Positions 11,123-20,741 of a stretch of 64,000 bases of DNA are shown one piece after another. Below the pieces are notes generated by a model that saw nothing but the letters and a program-made list of their open reading frames with translations, was not told where the DNA came from and searched no databases. The DNA comes from Pectinophora gossypiella (lineage: Eukaryota; Arthropoda; Insecta; Lepidoptera; Gelechiidae): the NCBI RefSeq assembly GCF_024362695.1, contig NC_065427.1, positions 372,001 through 436,000 of the forward strand. The letters are read 5' to 3'. The translations under genes were made by a program, and so were the position numbers. The number at the start of each line of letters is the position of its first letter. Position 1 is the stretch's first letter.

Positions 11123-11150
11123 GCACTCACACACGCACACTCACCCACGC
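11047..11150 (+). repeat. CA-rich microsatellite in LINE-1 3' UTR
   Basis: Imperfect (CA)n with TCAC and GCAC interruptions, about 40 nt after the ORF2 stop. Runs in the same place occur in LINE-2 (37171-37247 read on minus) and in the solo 3' end at 45414-45485, so the run belongs to the element's 3' UTR. Confidence 0.9.
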
Positions 11151-11380
11151 AGATCATTTGCTCTCACACACTTTTTCTTTTAATTCAATCTTTTTTCTTT
11201 TTGATGTGTTTATATACCTATATATTTGCCATGTTTTAAAATCTTATGTATACCAAAGGGGAGTTGCGAGTCATTCCCAACACAAGTACTCTAGTTACTT
11301 ACTGGGAAGTCTCGACAACAAACTTCGTTACAATTATGTGAAATAAAACTATTTTTATTTTTTTTATTTATTTATTTATG

Positions 11381-12368
11381 AACTATCGCTATCGCAACAT
11401 CACTGGCTCGTATAAGCAACAATATTGCTAATTACTCTAAACACGGAGTAGGTACACAAAAGCCCGCCCGCGGCAGCCTTATTAATAACACGAGTAATTA
11501 TACGATGCACCGAGCCAAGGAGGTTGCAAGTCGCACTAGAAACGCAAAATATAGATGTTAACTTATTTTTATGGTTTCATCTTACAAGGAAAGGCGTTTA
11601 TTCAACAGTGGGTGGTCTTTAATACCATGTCACATTCACTTTTTTGACAAATTTTACTGTAAGTCTCACTTAATGTCAAATATGTTAGCGCGGGACAGGG
11701 ATCAAATAGTATTGGATTTGCTCATGACTATTAATGGGCTCTAAATATATATAATATTTTGAATTATAGAGTTGATAAGAAGGTAATTACTTACCTTGAA
11801 TTTAAATAGAAATAACTAGTTATTCTATCACTAGGAAACATTTGTGTGATGGATAATAGATGATGAAATCTATGATACGATTTCATATCAAAAATGAAGT
11901 CCTATGCCTAAGGATTACGGACGTTTATGATGGTATTTTTATGAAATTCAAACCAAGCTTAAATACAAATTCATTTAAAATTACATACTATAATACAAGG
12001 AATCGAATAACAATACATAAATTGCTAATCTAGTATAGTTGGCACTAGATATCGTTGCAGTAGGTACACCCACAGTTGGCGTATTCAGGGGACAAAGTTC
12101 CGACGGCATGGAAACCATATATATCGTCAGTGTTTCACTGTAATTATATAAAGTAATTTTGCCATTTAATTTCGACTTCTCGTATGCCAAAATGAATACA
12201 GTGATTCTGCTGGAATCTATTCGTCTGTTCCGTATGAATTGTTTCACTTTGCTAAAAACTTTTTCAATTTTAAAATCAAGTTGTTTGCCTCATTTGGCGT
12301 GGCCTATTTGTGGATTTGTTTCGGCATTCACACGGACGGATAAATGGGAAACCCTGAGTGGTCCTCAA
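11381..12368. other. Gene-free stretch
   Basis: A block at about 11640-11730 ('cttaatgtcaaatatg...gacagg...gctcatgac') recurs in diverged form at 23826-23895, so it is old repeat debris. No gene is supported. Confidence 0.35.
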
Positions 12369-12384
12369 TCGGTATTAAATTTGA

Positions 12385-12490
12385 GACAACTTGCCTGAGG
12401 GTGCTCAGGAAGGTGGGAACTGCAATTCAGACCATAAAAGGTCTTTGTCGGAGAAAAGTGGCCCTCAAGTGGGGAGACGACAATCCCATC
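12385..12490. repeat. Diverged fragment related to the poly(A) LINE 3' end
   Basis: The block 'ttgcctgagggtgctcag' resembles 'caggcctgagggtgcccag' of the copy at 3190-3635, in the same plus-strand orientation. The remainder has lost clear similarity. Confidence 0.35.
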
Positions 12491-13010
12491 GAGTGTCACA
12501 ATTTATTTGGCAAATCATGTTAAAGCTACTTATACATTTAGATTAAAATTAAAACTGTAGTAAGTATGTGAGTTGTGATCGAATGATATACTAATTTACT
12601 TAATGTATTTTTTTAAATATAATTGAATGAACACTACTGTTATAAACACTTCTGTGTTGTGTTATGAAAACCGCTTTTATTATGTTTCTCTCTCTTTATT
12701 TAAGAGCTGCGCTCTTGTCGGTGGAGTAATCGCCATTCCTCTCTTCATCCCGCCAAAACCTTCACCTCCTGATACGACACGACCTGCACCTTCTCTATGT
12801 TTATGTATATTAAAATCTTTCCCAACTCTTTTGAAAATAATTACCACGTTACAAGTATACAAGCGAGTGCAAAATAAATTCATCTCGGAACAGACTCGAC
12901 ACGCAGAAGCTTTTAAACGTGAGTGTGAAAATTCAAAGTGATCTGGCTCGTACTAGACTAGTCTCATACATAATTTTAGCGCTAAGTAAGCTAGACAAGT
13001 AGTGTTCCTT
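12491..13010. other. Gene-free stretch with a short repeat block
   Basis: The block 'taagagctgcgctcttgtcggtggag' at about 12700-12727 is shared with 3170-3198 in diverged form, so it is a dispersed repeat. Nothing coding is supported. Confidence 0.4.
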
Positions 13011-13565
13011 ATTAGCGACGTGGGGGGCTCATTTGCTGGGGGTCACGGGGGGGTTGCGGGGGCGGGGGTGCCAGGGAGTCGCTGTTAGGGGGTCCTGAGA
13101 GAGCTAATTGCAAGCGACAAGCATATGTGAGGTTATTGCGGTTGATGAAGTTACTTGTTGCGACAGCGGAGTGCTTGCGCACGATACCACGATAATTGAG
13201 GGCTTTCTTTTGTATTCTGTGTGAGTTTTATGATGCAATTGAAAATGTGTTGCGATTTTAGTTCTAAGCGTGCGAGTGAGTAAAGTTTTGTAGAAATAGA
13301 ATATAGTAGTTGTGACATAGGTAGGTTGTGGAGGTGCCTAGGCGGCTAATCCTATTGGATAACATTTAAGTGTGTGTCGTGAATTTGACACATCTTAAAC
13401 CCATTATGGGTTTCAGGGTCGTAATGTAAGAATTTTATAATATCTTTTGTAATGTATAAATAAAAAAAATGTAATTTATAATTGTTTTGTGAAATTTTTT
13501 AAGTGATGTTATAATCTTGTCTTTGTGTGTGGCGTCCTTTTATAATAAACAATTTCTATTTTAAG
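13010..13565 (+). repeat. Probable LINE 3' UTR with a G-run cluster (repeat E)
   Basis: The right end (about 13480-13562) is shared almost word for word with 61970-62065: 'aattgttttgtgaa', 'tttgtctttgtgtgtggcg' and 'tataataaacaatttc', containing an AATAAA signal. This is the layout of a retroelement 3' end. The left part includes at least five runs of five or more G between 13022 and 13068. No reading frame of the parent element is visible. Confidence 0.55.
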
Positions 13566-13859
13566 TAAGTCAAAGTCAATCAACCTCACTTACTACCTAA
13601 AGGACATTAAAAGCTAGTTCAACGTGCAACCTGACATTCCATATTGACTCTTCATTTAATACCTCATTGTTTTATTAACAATCATAAATACAAATGAACC
13701 ATACATAGCATTACGCCTGTATCCTGCATAGAAAGTACACCCACTCCTTGCCCTCTATGACTAAATCCTATGTAATTAATGATGCGTTTTTGATTCGGGA
13801 ACGAGCCTAAAAAAGGTCAAATGCGATTCCGACTCGCTGACGGAGGTTTATGTAGAAAC

Positions 13860-14018
13860 TGCTTTAAATCCTTTCCGGCCAAAAAGTTAATGCCATCTGC
13901 GGCAAATCTACAATAAGTCACTTCAAAAAAAATGCTTTACATCCTTTCCGACCAAGTAGTTAATGCCATCTACGGCAAATTTACAATAAGTCACGTCAAA
14001 AAAAAATGCTTTAAATCC
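13860..14018 (+). repeat. Tandem pair of LINE tails separated by target duplications
   Basis: Two copies of about 61 bp of the poly(A) LINE 3' end (13872-13932 and 13945-14006), each ending in A8-A9. They are flanked and separated by three copies of TGCTTTAAATCC (13860-13871, 13933-13944 with one change, 14007-14018). This can be read as two insertions into the same duplicated target or as one insertion later duplicated. Confidence 0.8.
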
Positions 14019-14138
14019 AAGGATGGCTTGTGACTTTGCAGTTGAAACATTATCTCAACGCATCGAGATAGGTTGTGATCAGTTTACCAACTGAAAATAA
14101 GTTTCTAATCGCAAAAACTTTTTTTTGTGATGAAACAA

Positions 14139-14175
14139 ATTCAAATTCAAATTCAAATTCAAATTCAAATTCAAA
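14139..14175 (-). repeat. LINE-3 terminal hexanucleotide tail
   Basis: Tandem TTCAAA (plus strand), that is TTTGAA on the element strand, directly after the 'gaataaagatat' polyadenylation region. The copy at 24505-24710 ends with one unit of the same hexamer, so the repeat is the element's own 3' terminus. Confidence 0.85.
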
Positions 14176-14411
14176 AATATCTTTATTCAGTAGGTAACAT
14201 AGTTACACTTTGAATCGTCAATTTTACATAACGAACGTCTCATCCGCCTAAAACTACTGCAGCTTCTCACAACCTGTATAGCCGGGGAAAAGAAGCTGCA
14301 AGAAAAACCTCGGCACAGGGCCCTAGACGTTCTTTAAAAAAATAAACATAAAACATAAAATATTGGTATACAATTGAGTAATTTAGCTGCCTAATATCAG
14401 TTCTCAGACAG

Positions 14412-17315
14412 TTAATCCCATGCATTCATATCTTCTAAATAATCACTAACTTTATAATAACCTTTTTTGTAAAGTTTTTGTTTAACTACTGTCTTAAAAC
14501 AGTTGAAAGGCAAATTCTGAATGTCAATGGGAATCTTATTGTAAAAACGTATACATTGCCCCTTAAAAGATTTAGTAATCTTATGTAATCGACTGACTTG
14601 TAAAGCAAGTTTATTTTTGTTCCTGGTATTAACAATGTGCCGATCGCTATTTTTTGCAAATAATCCTAAATTTTTTTTTACATATATTAAGTTTTCAAAG
14701 ATATATTGTGATGCCAAAGTTAAAATATTAATTTCTTTAAATTTATTTCTAAGTGACATCTTGGGTCCCAATTTGTAAATCGCCCGAATGGCTCGCTTTT
14801 GCAGAACAAAAATGCTGTTCATATCTGCAGCATGACCCCACAGCAAGATGCCGTACGACATTAGACTGTGGAAGTAGGCAAAATAAACTAATCGCGCGGT
14901 TTCTACATCGGTTATTAAACGAATTTTTTTGACCGCGAATGCTGCTGAGCTGAGCCTTTTGGACAACTTATCAATATGAGGACTCCATTGCAACTTAGCG
15001 TCCAAAGTAATTCCCAAAAATACAGCAGTATCCGTGAGGTCCAATTCCTTATTTTTTACAATAATAGAATCGAGGGGCCTACTAACATTCGATAACGTAA
15101 AATAAACATATTTTGTTTTATTTTCATTAAGTAGCAGGTTGTTTACAGTAAACCAATCCACTACCTCTGAAATGGCGTTGTTTACATCGTCAAAGGAATC
15201 TTGTCGTCTCTTTACTTTAAAAAGTAAGGAGGTATCATCTGCAAACAGCACCACCTCATGTTTTACAAGACTAGGTAGGTCGTTTATGTAAACTAGGAAT
15301 AGAAATGGACCTAGAATTGAGCCCTGCGGGACGCCTATAGTGACGTTAGATCCACACGATCTGGAGCCATGCACATCAACCCTCTGAACGCGGCCACTAA
15401 GGTATGACTCCAAAAGAGCGATGGCATTATCAGTTATTCCATAGTGACGAAGTTTCGCGATCAAGATATCATGACAAACGCAATCGAAGGCTTTGGAAAG
15501 GTCGCAAAAGACACCAATAGCATCTTTGGACTCCTCCCAAGCCTGAAAAACATGATTTATTAACTCAACACCAGCATCGGTTGTTGAGCGACCCTTTGTG
15601 AAACCAAATTGTTTATTAGACATTAAATTGTTTAAATTGAAATGTTGAAGTAATTGCAGTAATAAATTTTTTTCAAATATTTTACTAAGCGTGGGTAGTA
15701 TAGATATTGGTCTAAAATTAGTAGGGTCGGAAGTACTACCAGCTTTAAACAATGGAATGACTTTACTGTGCTTCATTAAATCTGGAAACACACCATTGTC
15801 TACACATTTATTAAATATACATGATAGATAGGGAGCTATGCAATCAATCACGGAGTTAATGACTTTAACAGAGAGACCATGAAGATCTGCAGTCTTTTTG
15901 ATTTCTAAAGATTTAAAAGCTCTTAAGACGTCCCTAGGACTCACGTGTGTAAATGTTAGTTTATCTACTTTGGACGTATCTATGTGCTCCCTTACAAGTG
16001 ATTGAGCGAGTGCAGGAGATGACTTCAAGTCCTTGGTAGTCAAAAATGGAATGTCAGTAAAGAATTTTTCAAAAGCTTCAGCAACTTGCTTATCATTTGT
16101 GAGTAGTTTACCGTCAATTTGTAATTGATACTCGAGATCGCGTGCTTTGACTTTCCCAGTTTCGCTATTAATAACTTTCCAAGTCATTTTAATAATATCT
16201 GAGCTACCTTTAATTTTACTGCTAACAAACATTGCCTTCGCGGTAACGCAAACACGTTTGAAAACTTTTGAATACTGTTTTACATAGTCGTGAAAAGCTA
16301 CGCTATGATTGTATGTTCTTTCTTCGTAAAGTTCATACAACCTGTTTCTACTCTTATAAATTCCTACCGTCGCCCAGTCACTAAAAATTGGTGTGTCTGC
16401 TTTCTTAATTGTTTTTGCCTTAAATACTTTATTAAATTCAGATTTTGTTAGATTAAATAGGGAGTTATATAACAAATTTGGGTCATCACAGTAAGGAAGT
16501 TCTGGTAATTTGTTTGACATATTATCTTTGAATTGTTCTAAACGACTACTTGATATGGGATTGCATGTAACATCCTTTTTCAGTGAGCGGTCAACAAATA
16601 AGTTGAAAGATATTTGTTGACCACAGTGATCTGACTTTAATTTATTAATTATTAATTTATCACAAGGTTCTAAGTTACTAAAAATATTATCGATACATTT
16701 CGCGGACTGTGACGTGATTCGGGTTGGTTCTGAAAAAAGATTTACAAGATTATAACACAGAAATAAAGATTTGAATGTAGTACTTAATGAGCAATTTTCC
16801 AGAATATCAATATTAAAATCACCGCAGACGATAACATGTTTGCTTTTATTACATAATTTGCATAGAGCTTCATCAATAACTTTCTCAAATAGATCATAAG
16901 ATGAAGCGGGGGGTCTGTATACGCTCAATACAATAAGCCGGCTGAGTTCAATACAGGCTAGCTCAACAGTTCGCTCAACTGAGAGACTTACAATATCCGT
17001 TCGTTCCTTATATTTTAAACAATTACGTACTAATATTAATGAACCGCCACGGATAGCCGTCTCCCTGCTGTACGAGCTGGCAACCTGGTGATTATTGAAG
17101 CAAACGAACTCATGTTTTTTTAGCCAATGTTCAGTTACGCACATAATATCAACACAATTACTGTTTAAAAAAAGTTCAATTTCAAGTTCCTTGCCCAATA
17201 TTCCTTGTATGTTTTGGTGTACCAGGTTGATTACATTTCTATTTTTCTTATTGCATTTTATATTTAATATGTCCTCATTTAACTTACTACAGCCAAAGTT
17301 TTTCTCTGTTGTCAT
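14412..17315 (-). CDS. LINE-3 ORF2: endonuclease/reverse transcriptase
   Basis: A 967-residue ORF2. The endonuclease occupies about residues 30-240: HQNIQGI, a CVTEHW block, VCGDFNIDIL and the terminal SDHCGQQISF block. The reverse transcriptase occupies about 460-760: FRPISILPTLSKIFEK, FCDLSKAFDCV, GVPQGSILGP and catalytic FADD near 692-695. The C-terminal domain ends PFNCFKTVVKQKLYKKGYYK... with the final NAWD. It catalyses target-primed reverse transcription of the element RNA. The frame is uninterrupted. It starts 5 nt after the ORF1 stop (TAAATTTAATG), which suggests translation by termination-reinitiation; that coupling is inference. Its C-terminus is of the same type as the fragments at 33166-33463 and 43148-43475. 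Confidence 0.92.
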   Translation of the reverse strand: MTTEKNFGCSKLNEDILNIKCNKKNRNVINLVHQNIQGILGKELEIELFLNSNCVDIMCVTEHWLKKHEFVCFNNHQVASSYSRETAIRGGSLILVRNCLKYKERTDIVSLSVERTVELACIELSRLIVLSVYRPPASSYDLFEKVIDEALCKLCNKSKHVIVCGDFNIDILENCSLSTTFKSLFLCYNLVNLFSEPTRITSQSAKCIDNIFSNLEPCDKLIINKLKSDHCGQQISFNLFVDRSLKKDVTCNPISSSRLEQFKDNMSNKLPELPYCDDPNLLYNSLFNLTKSEFNKVFKAKTIKKADTPIFSDWATVGIYKSRNRLYELYEERTYNHSVAFHDYVKQYSKVFKRVCVTAKAMFVSSKIKGSSDIIKMTWKVINSETGKVKARDLEYQLQIDGKLLTNDKQVAEAFEKFFTDIPFLTTKDLKSSPALAQSLVREHIDTSKVDKLTFTHVSPRDVLRAFKSLEIKKTADLHGLSVKVINSVIDCIAPYLSCIFNKCVDNGVFPDLMKHSKVIPLFKAGSTSDPTNFRPISILPTLSKIFEKNLLLQLLQHFNLNNLMSNKQFGFTKGRSTTDAGVELINHVFQAWEESKDAIGVFCDLSKAFDCVCHDILIAKLRHYGITDNAIALLESYLSGRVQRVDVHGSRSCGSNVTIGVPQGSILGPFLFLVYINDLPSLVKHEVVLFADDTSLLFKVKRRQDSFDDVNNAISEVVDWFTVNNLLLNENKTKYVYFTLSNVSRPLDSIIVKNKELDLTDTAVFLGITLDAKLQWSPHIDKLSKRLSSAAFAVKKIRLITDVETARLVYFAYFHSLMSYGILLWGHAADMNSIFVLQKRAIRAIYKLGPKMSLRNKFKEINILTLASQYIFENLIYVKKNLGLFAKNSDRHIVNTRNKNKLALQVSRLHKITKSFKGQCIRFYNKIPIDIQNLPFNCFKTVVKQKLYKKGYYKVSDYLEDMNAWD

Positions 17316-17320
17316 TAAAT

Positions 17321-18868
17321 TTAATTTAAATTACAAATGTCAGAAATAAAAATAGGCTGCTCAATAGGAGCAGACGCGTTAAAAGCCAACGAATTGGCTG
17401 ATTCTATTGTAAAAAAAAAGGATAGCGACTTCGCTATTTGTCTTTTGTAAAAGTTAGATAGATAGTAATATCTACCTTTGGTCAAATAAAAATTCCTAAC
17501 ATAGGAATTCGTATCAATGAACTGAAATTTATTATAATAATCGCATACTAAAGTATGCAATGTCAGGTTTAGATCATGCCTAAACTTATTTTCGGAATTA
17601 AGCTGACTTTGGCTGAAAGGCAATGCAAACAAAATCACTTGTTCTACATTCGGTAGGCTGTTAAGTAAGGAAATATAATGGGAAAGTAGTTCTTTGTTCG
17701 CGTTACCTCTCCTACCGGCCAAGATTATGATTGTACTATTTTTCGAGAATTTATAAGAAATTATTCTTTTTAAAATGTCTAAATAGGAGGCACCCGGCAT
17801 ACAATTATTAATTACTGCCCGCCTCAAGAAATGGCTAAGTTGTAAACCCATTGATTTGCCAATTTCGTCACTAAACATAATAATATTTTGCGCTTTGTTT
17901 ACCGGCGCGGGCGCCGTCTGCCCGGTCGCCGACGAGAAGGACGTATTATTGTCATTAACAATTGGTGTGAGGAGCAAGTCCTGCGCCGCCGGTACCAGCT
18001 GATGGGCCGGCGCGGGCGCGGACAGCGGGGAGGACTCGGAAACACGAGCAGGCCGCTCAGTCTGCGAGGATGAATGATTGCAACTATACTGACGATTAAT
18101 TAGTGAATCGAAGCGTTCCGCGTTGTGAAAACTCAAATTCACCAACTTATCAGCGGCCAGCTCGTGCTTTCGAATAGTTTTCTGAGCTACTTCGTAGTCC
18201 AGTGTCATATTTTCTAAGGATTTTGTCAGTTTTTTTATCTGTGCCTGGAGCTGATCAATTTCACACTCATATTTTTTTGTTTGGTTTTCTAACGTTACGG
18301 TACAAGTATTAATTTCGTTCAATAGATGTTGCCCCGTATTAAACAAGTGGTGGTGTGAAGTTGATGCTTGTGGTGAGTCACAAGTGAGGTTACTCTTTGA
18401 ACACAACACCTCGTGAGATGGGGTGGCGGCAGGGACCAAGTCAGGTGAGTCTGTGATCAGCTCGTCAAACAGCGATTGTGTCCGAGACGTTTTAGAAGTA
18501 CTGTCCGCGAGTTCAAAGTCCGATATTTGTTTATGCGCGTCGCGCAGCTCGCGTTCCAGAACAACGGTGCGCTTGAGGGCGGTCTCAAACTCATCGCAGC
18601 TCCGGTCAAACACATGCACCGTTCTTTGTAGCTGGTCATTTTGGTCTTCCACATCATTTAAACGCTGATGTAAAGCCGCCATCTCACTCTTTAATTGTTT
18701 ATTTTGTTCTAGTATGACTAATACCTCCTTCTCGCTATCCTCTCTCTCTGATAGTAGCTGCTCACATAACGCTTTAGAATTCTTAAGTTCTAGTAAAGTC
18801 AGCTTTAATTGATCTTCTAGCTTACGAGCTGCCACACTGCGAGTAGTCATAGAAGACATAGTACTCAT
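17321..18868 (-). CDS. LINE-3 ORF1: coiled coil plus SGNH-esterase-like domain
   Basis: A 515-residue ORF1 protein. Residues about 10-120 and 185-260 are strongly heptad-like coiled coils. Residues 265-325 are a Ser/Pro/Ala-rich linker. Residues 332-485 show the block order of an SGNH hydrolase. FSDEIG at 332-337 matches the Ser block, and CMPGASYLDI the Gly block. GRRGNAN at 385-391 sits where the G.ND block lies and is followed by a P..EQVILFALP stretch. KGRYYYLS at 465-471 sits where a D..HL block is expected. The usual His position is Tyr and no Asp is nearby, so hydrolase activity is doubtful. No CCHC zinc knuckle is seen. The role is probably RNA binding and RNP assembly. The start is the first ATG of the open frame; another Met follows at residue 4. 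Confidence 0.8.
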   Translation of the reverse strand: MSTMSSMTTRSVAARKLEDQLKLTLLELKNSKALCEQLLSEREDSEKEVLVILEQNKQLKSEMAALHQRLNDVEDQNDQLQRTVHVFDRSCDEFETALKRTVVLERELRDAHKQISDFELADSTSKTSRTQSLFDELITDSPDLVPAATPSHEVLCSKSNLTCDSPQASTSHHHLFNTGQHLLNEINTCTVTLENQTKKYECEIDQLQAQIKKLTKSLENMTLDYEVAQKTIRKHELAADKLVNLSFHNAERFDSLINRQYSCNHSSSQTERPARVSESSPLSAPAPAHQLVPAAQDLLLTPIVNDNNTSFSSATGQTAPAPVNKAQNIIMFSDEIGKSMGLQLSHFLRRAVINNCMPGASYLDILKRIISYKFSKNSTIIILAGRRGNANKELLSHYISLLNSLPNVEQVILFALPFSQSQLNSENKFRHDLNLTLHTLVCDYYNKFQFIDTNSYVRNFYLTKGRYYYLSNFYKRQIAKSLSFFFTIESANSLAFNASAPIEQPIFISDICNLN

Positions 18869-18960
18869 AGTGTTTTAGAGGCAACAAAAAGAAAAGAAAA
18901 CGTGTCAGTGAGAAGCCACCAAAGAAAGAGTGGTAGTTACTTACAATTTTGATAATCGTT

Positions 18961-19270
18961 ATTCTTTAATAAGTATTTAAAATGCACTATAGATTCCGAA
19001 AAGATTACGCACTTTTGAGTTTGTAACGGTTTAACTGACACAAAGACACTTATCACAATTTAAACGCCTTATAGCACTTATAACCACACAAATTTATACA
19101 ATATTGTTAAAATATGATAAGAATATTATGACGAAATTGGTTTTTTATGAATTTATATACGATAAATTAATTTAAATAATTAAAAACTACGAGAGCTAAT
19201 TTGTTTACAACTTAACCGTAGGGTTGCCAGAGCAAAACAACAACAAATTAATTACAAGTAAAATATTACT
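18961..19270. other. Stretch upstream of LINE-3
   Basis: AT-rich, no coding evidence. It may include the 5' UTR of LINE-3, whose true end I cannot locate. Confidence 0.3.
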
Positions 19271-19276
19271 TAGAAC

Positions 19277-19355
19277 GCTGCCCTGGGGGTTAAAAAGGCC
19301 ATTGCGCACTTATATGCGCACAAATGCGATGTAGCCTTTTTAATCCCCCTAAAGT
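19277..19355. repeat. Hairpin-forming short repeat (MITE-like)
   Basis: Inverted arms 'gggggttaaaaaggcc' and 'gcctttttaatccccc' enclose 'gcgca' and 'tgcga' sub-arms, giving a near-palindrome of about 79 bp. A related arm is at 3933-3950. The class is not assigned. Confidence 0.65.
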
Positions 19356-19368
19356 TAACAATAGGCTG

Positions 19369-19605
19369 GTTTCCAATTTGTCAAAACAGTTACCTTTTAC
19401 TAAACGTCAAAACACGAAATTACTATAGAATTTCGTAGAAATACATGATAAAAAGTCTGACTTATTATTACGTTTTCTTGATTAAAATTCAAGTTAAATA
19501 GAAAAAGAAAATGTCTTAAGTTAGGTTTACGTCTGTTTTTATTTAGTAATCAGAATTTCATAATTTATCTTGAACCTAGTACACGACCCAATTATAACAG
19601 AAAAG
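19369..19605 (+). repeat. Repeat F, uninterrupted copy
   Basis: It runs from 'aataggctggtttccaattt' to 'cctagtacacgacccaatta'. The same two ends, inverted, border the segment 45252-45910, where a LINE 3' end sits between them. I see no convincing terminal inverted repeat, so the class is open. Confidence 0.7.
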
Positions 19606-20140
19606 GAAAACAAAAGGCAGTTTCTATTTCAAAACACAAAACTTGCTCTCCCGATTAGAAAAAAGCAATGAGTTCTACACAGTCCTTCATTGAGTCGCGG
19701 GGGAAGTTTTAATAAGTCAGAGCGCCCGCGCACCCACTGAACACAAAACTACTGAAGTTCACTCGCACGTGCTCGCCCCATTAAGTACCTGACAACTCTA
19801 TTTTTCTAAAACTTACCCGGGAGGAGGGTGACGCTACATACAGGATTACGAGGCCCGTCCATGAGTTCACTGTTTACTCAGGATGAGCATACAGAGAGCG
19901 TGCACAGATAAACTTAGCATTATACTGTGACGGTCCTTAAGGCTCAAGATTTGCCCAATCAATAAACTAAACACATTTATATGTATTATTTTTCGTTTAA
20001 ACATTTTCATTGTTTACGTGTAAAATAATTTCCAGACACAATAGTTAAACAATAGGGATTTGTTTTCAAAAAAACATTCGGTATTAATTTATACAGACTA
20101 ATAATTTTCTTAAATTTGTAAAATAAGTACTTAATTTTTG
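19606..20140. other. Gene-free stretch
   Basis: No gene, repeat or RNA recognised. Confidence 0.3.
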
Positions 20141-20154
20141 GTTGTTTGTTTTAT

Positions 20155-20305
20155 TTATTTGTAGTACCTACAATGTGTTTTCTCGGGAAGAGCGGTGTCT
20201 CCTGATACAGGCGCTACGCTTAAAAGGAGGCTCCAATCACCTATAATAGTGTATTGGTTTTCTACAAATAAAGTATTTTGTATTTGTATTTTGTAATTTT
20301 TTTAT
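20155..20305 (+). repeat. Probable LINE 3' end
   Basis: The block 'cctgatacaggcgctacgc' is followed by AATAAAG and a TATTTTG-type repeated tail, the typical shape of a truncated non-LTR 3' UTR. No coding part remains. Confidence 0.45.
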
Positions 20306-20344
20306 TAAATTTATTTTCTATACTTAAAAGTTGCCTAGTAGAGA

Positions 20345-20455
20345 TTGGTACCTTAGCAATAAGGCCACCTGTTGTAGTACTACTATATATATAATTATAA
20401 TAATGTATTTTAATATGTTTTTAGAGCAATAAAGAGTTTTTGTATTGTATTGTCC
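20345..20455 (+). repeat. Probable LINE 3' end with a 'caataaggcc' motif
   Basis: It contains 'gcaataaggccacctgttg' and then 'caataaagagtttttgta' with a short repeated tail. The first motif recurs inverted near 50340-50360 and 60250-60275, marking three truncated copies of one family. Confidence 0.5.
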
Positions 20456-20704
20456 CACAAGGGGCTTTAGACAAGTTGAAAAAATCACGACATCGACTGT
20501 AACAGTAATAAAAAATTAAATTAAAAAAAAACCGATTAAAAAGAAGTACGCAAGTATGACAAAAGGTTAAAACTGCTAAACCCTATAAAAAGCAAATAAT
20601 AACTTTTAATACGACGTAAGTACCGACTAAAGCACGTCAGACTATCTACTCGGAACTTTGTGCCGAAGAAGATTTACTTGTAAAAACCTGAATGCCATCA
20701 AAAC

Positions 20705-20707
<3 letters not shown>

Positions 20708-20736
<29 letters not shown>
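20708..20736. repeat. (GA)n microsatellite
   Basis: About fourteen GA units without interruption. Confidence 0.95.

Positions 20737-20739
<3 letters not shown>

Positions 20740-20741
<2 letters not shown>

Larger units (their letters stand above)
6440..11380 (+). mobile_element. LINE-1: intact two-ORF non-LTR retrotransposon
   Basis: A long non-LTR element in the CR1/L2/Jockey assemblage (clade not settled by eye). It has a 5' leader of up to about 250 bp, ORF1 at 6695-7621, a G-poor spacer at 7622-8049, ORF2 at 8050-11004, and a 3' UTR containing a CA-rich run (11047-11150). The 3' UTR ends in an AATAAA-containing segment with an ATTT-type repeat at about 11340-11378. Both frames are open, so it may be competent or recently active. 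The 5' boundary is an estimate and no target duplication was identified. LINE-2 on the other strand is its relative. Confidence 0.85.
14135..18960 (-). mobile_element. LINE-3: intact two-ORF non-LTR retrotransposon
   Basis: A full-length-looking element with ORF1 at 18868-17321 and ORF2 at 17315-14412. The 3' UTR (14411-14180) ends in an AATAAA signal and a six-fold TTTGAA-type tail (14139-14175, read as TTCAAA on plus). Truncated 3' ends of the same family lie at 1-170 and 24505-24710. The frames are only 5 nt apart. The 5' end was not located; 18960 is a guess just upstream of ORF1. The long ORF1 with an esterase-like end points to the CR1-like side of the LINE tree, but the clade is inference. 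Confidence 0.85.

Noticed and set aside
20708..20736. CRISPR-like or regulatory meaning of the GA run
   Set aside because: A plain dinucleotide microsatellite; no spacers and a eukaryotic context.
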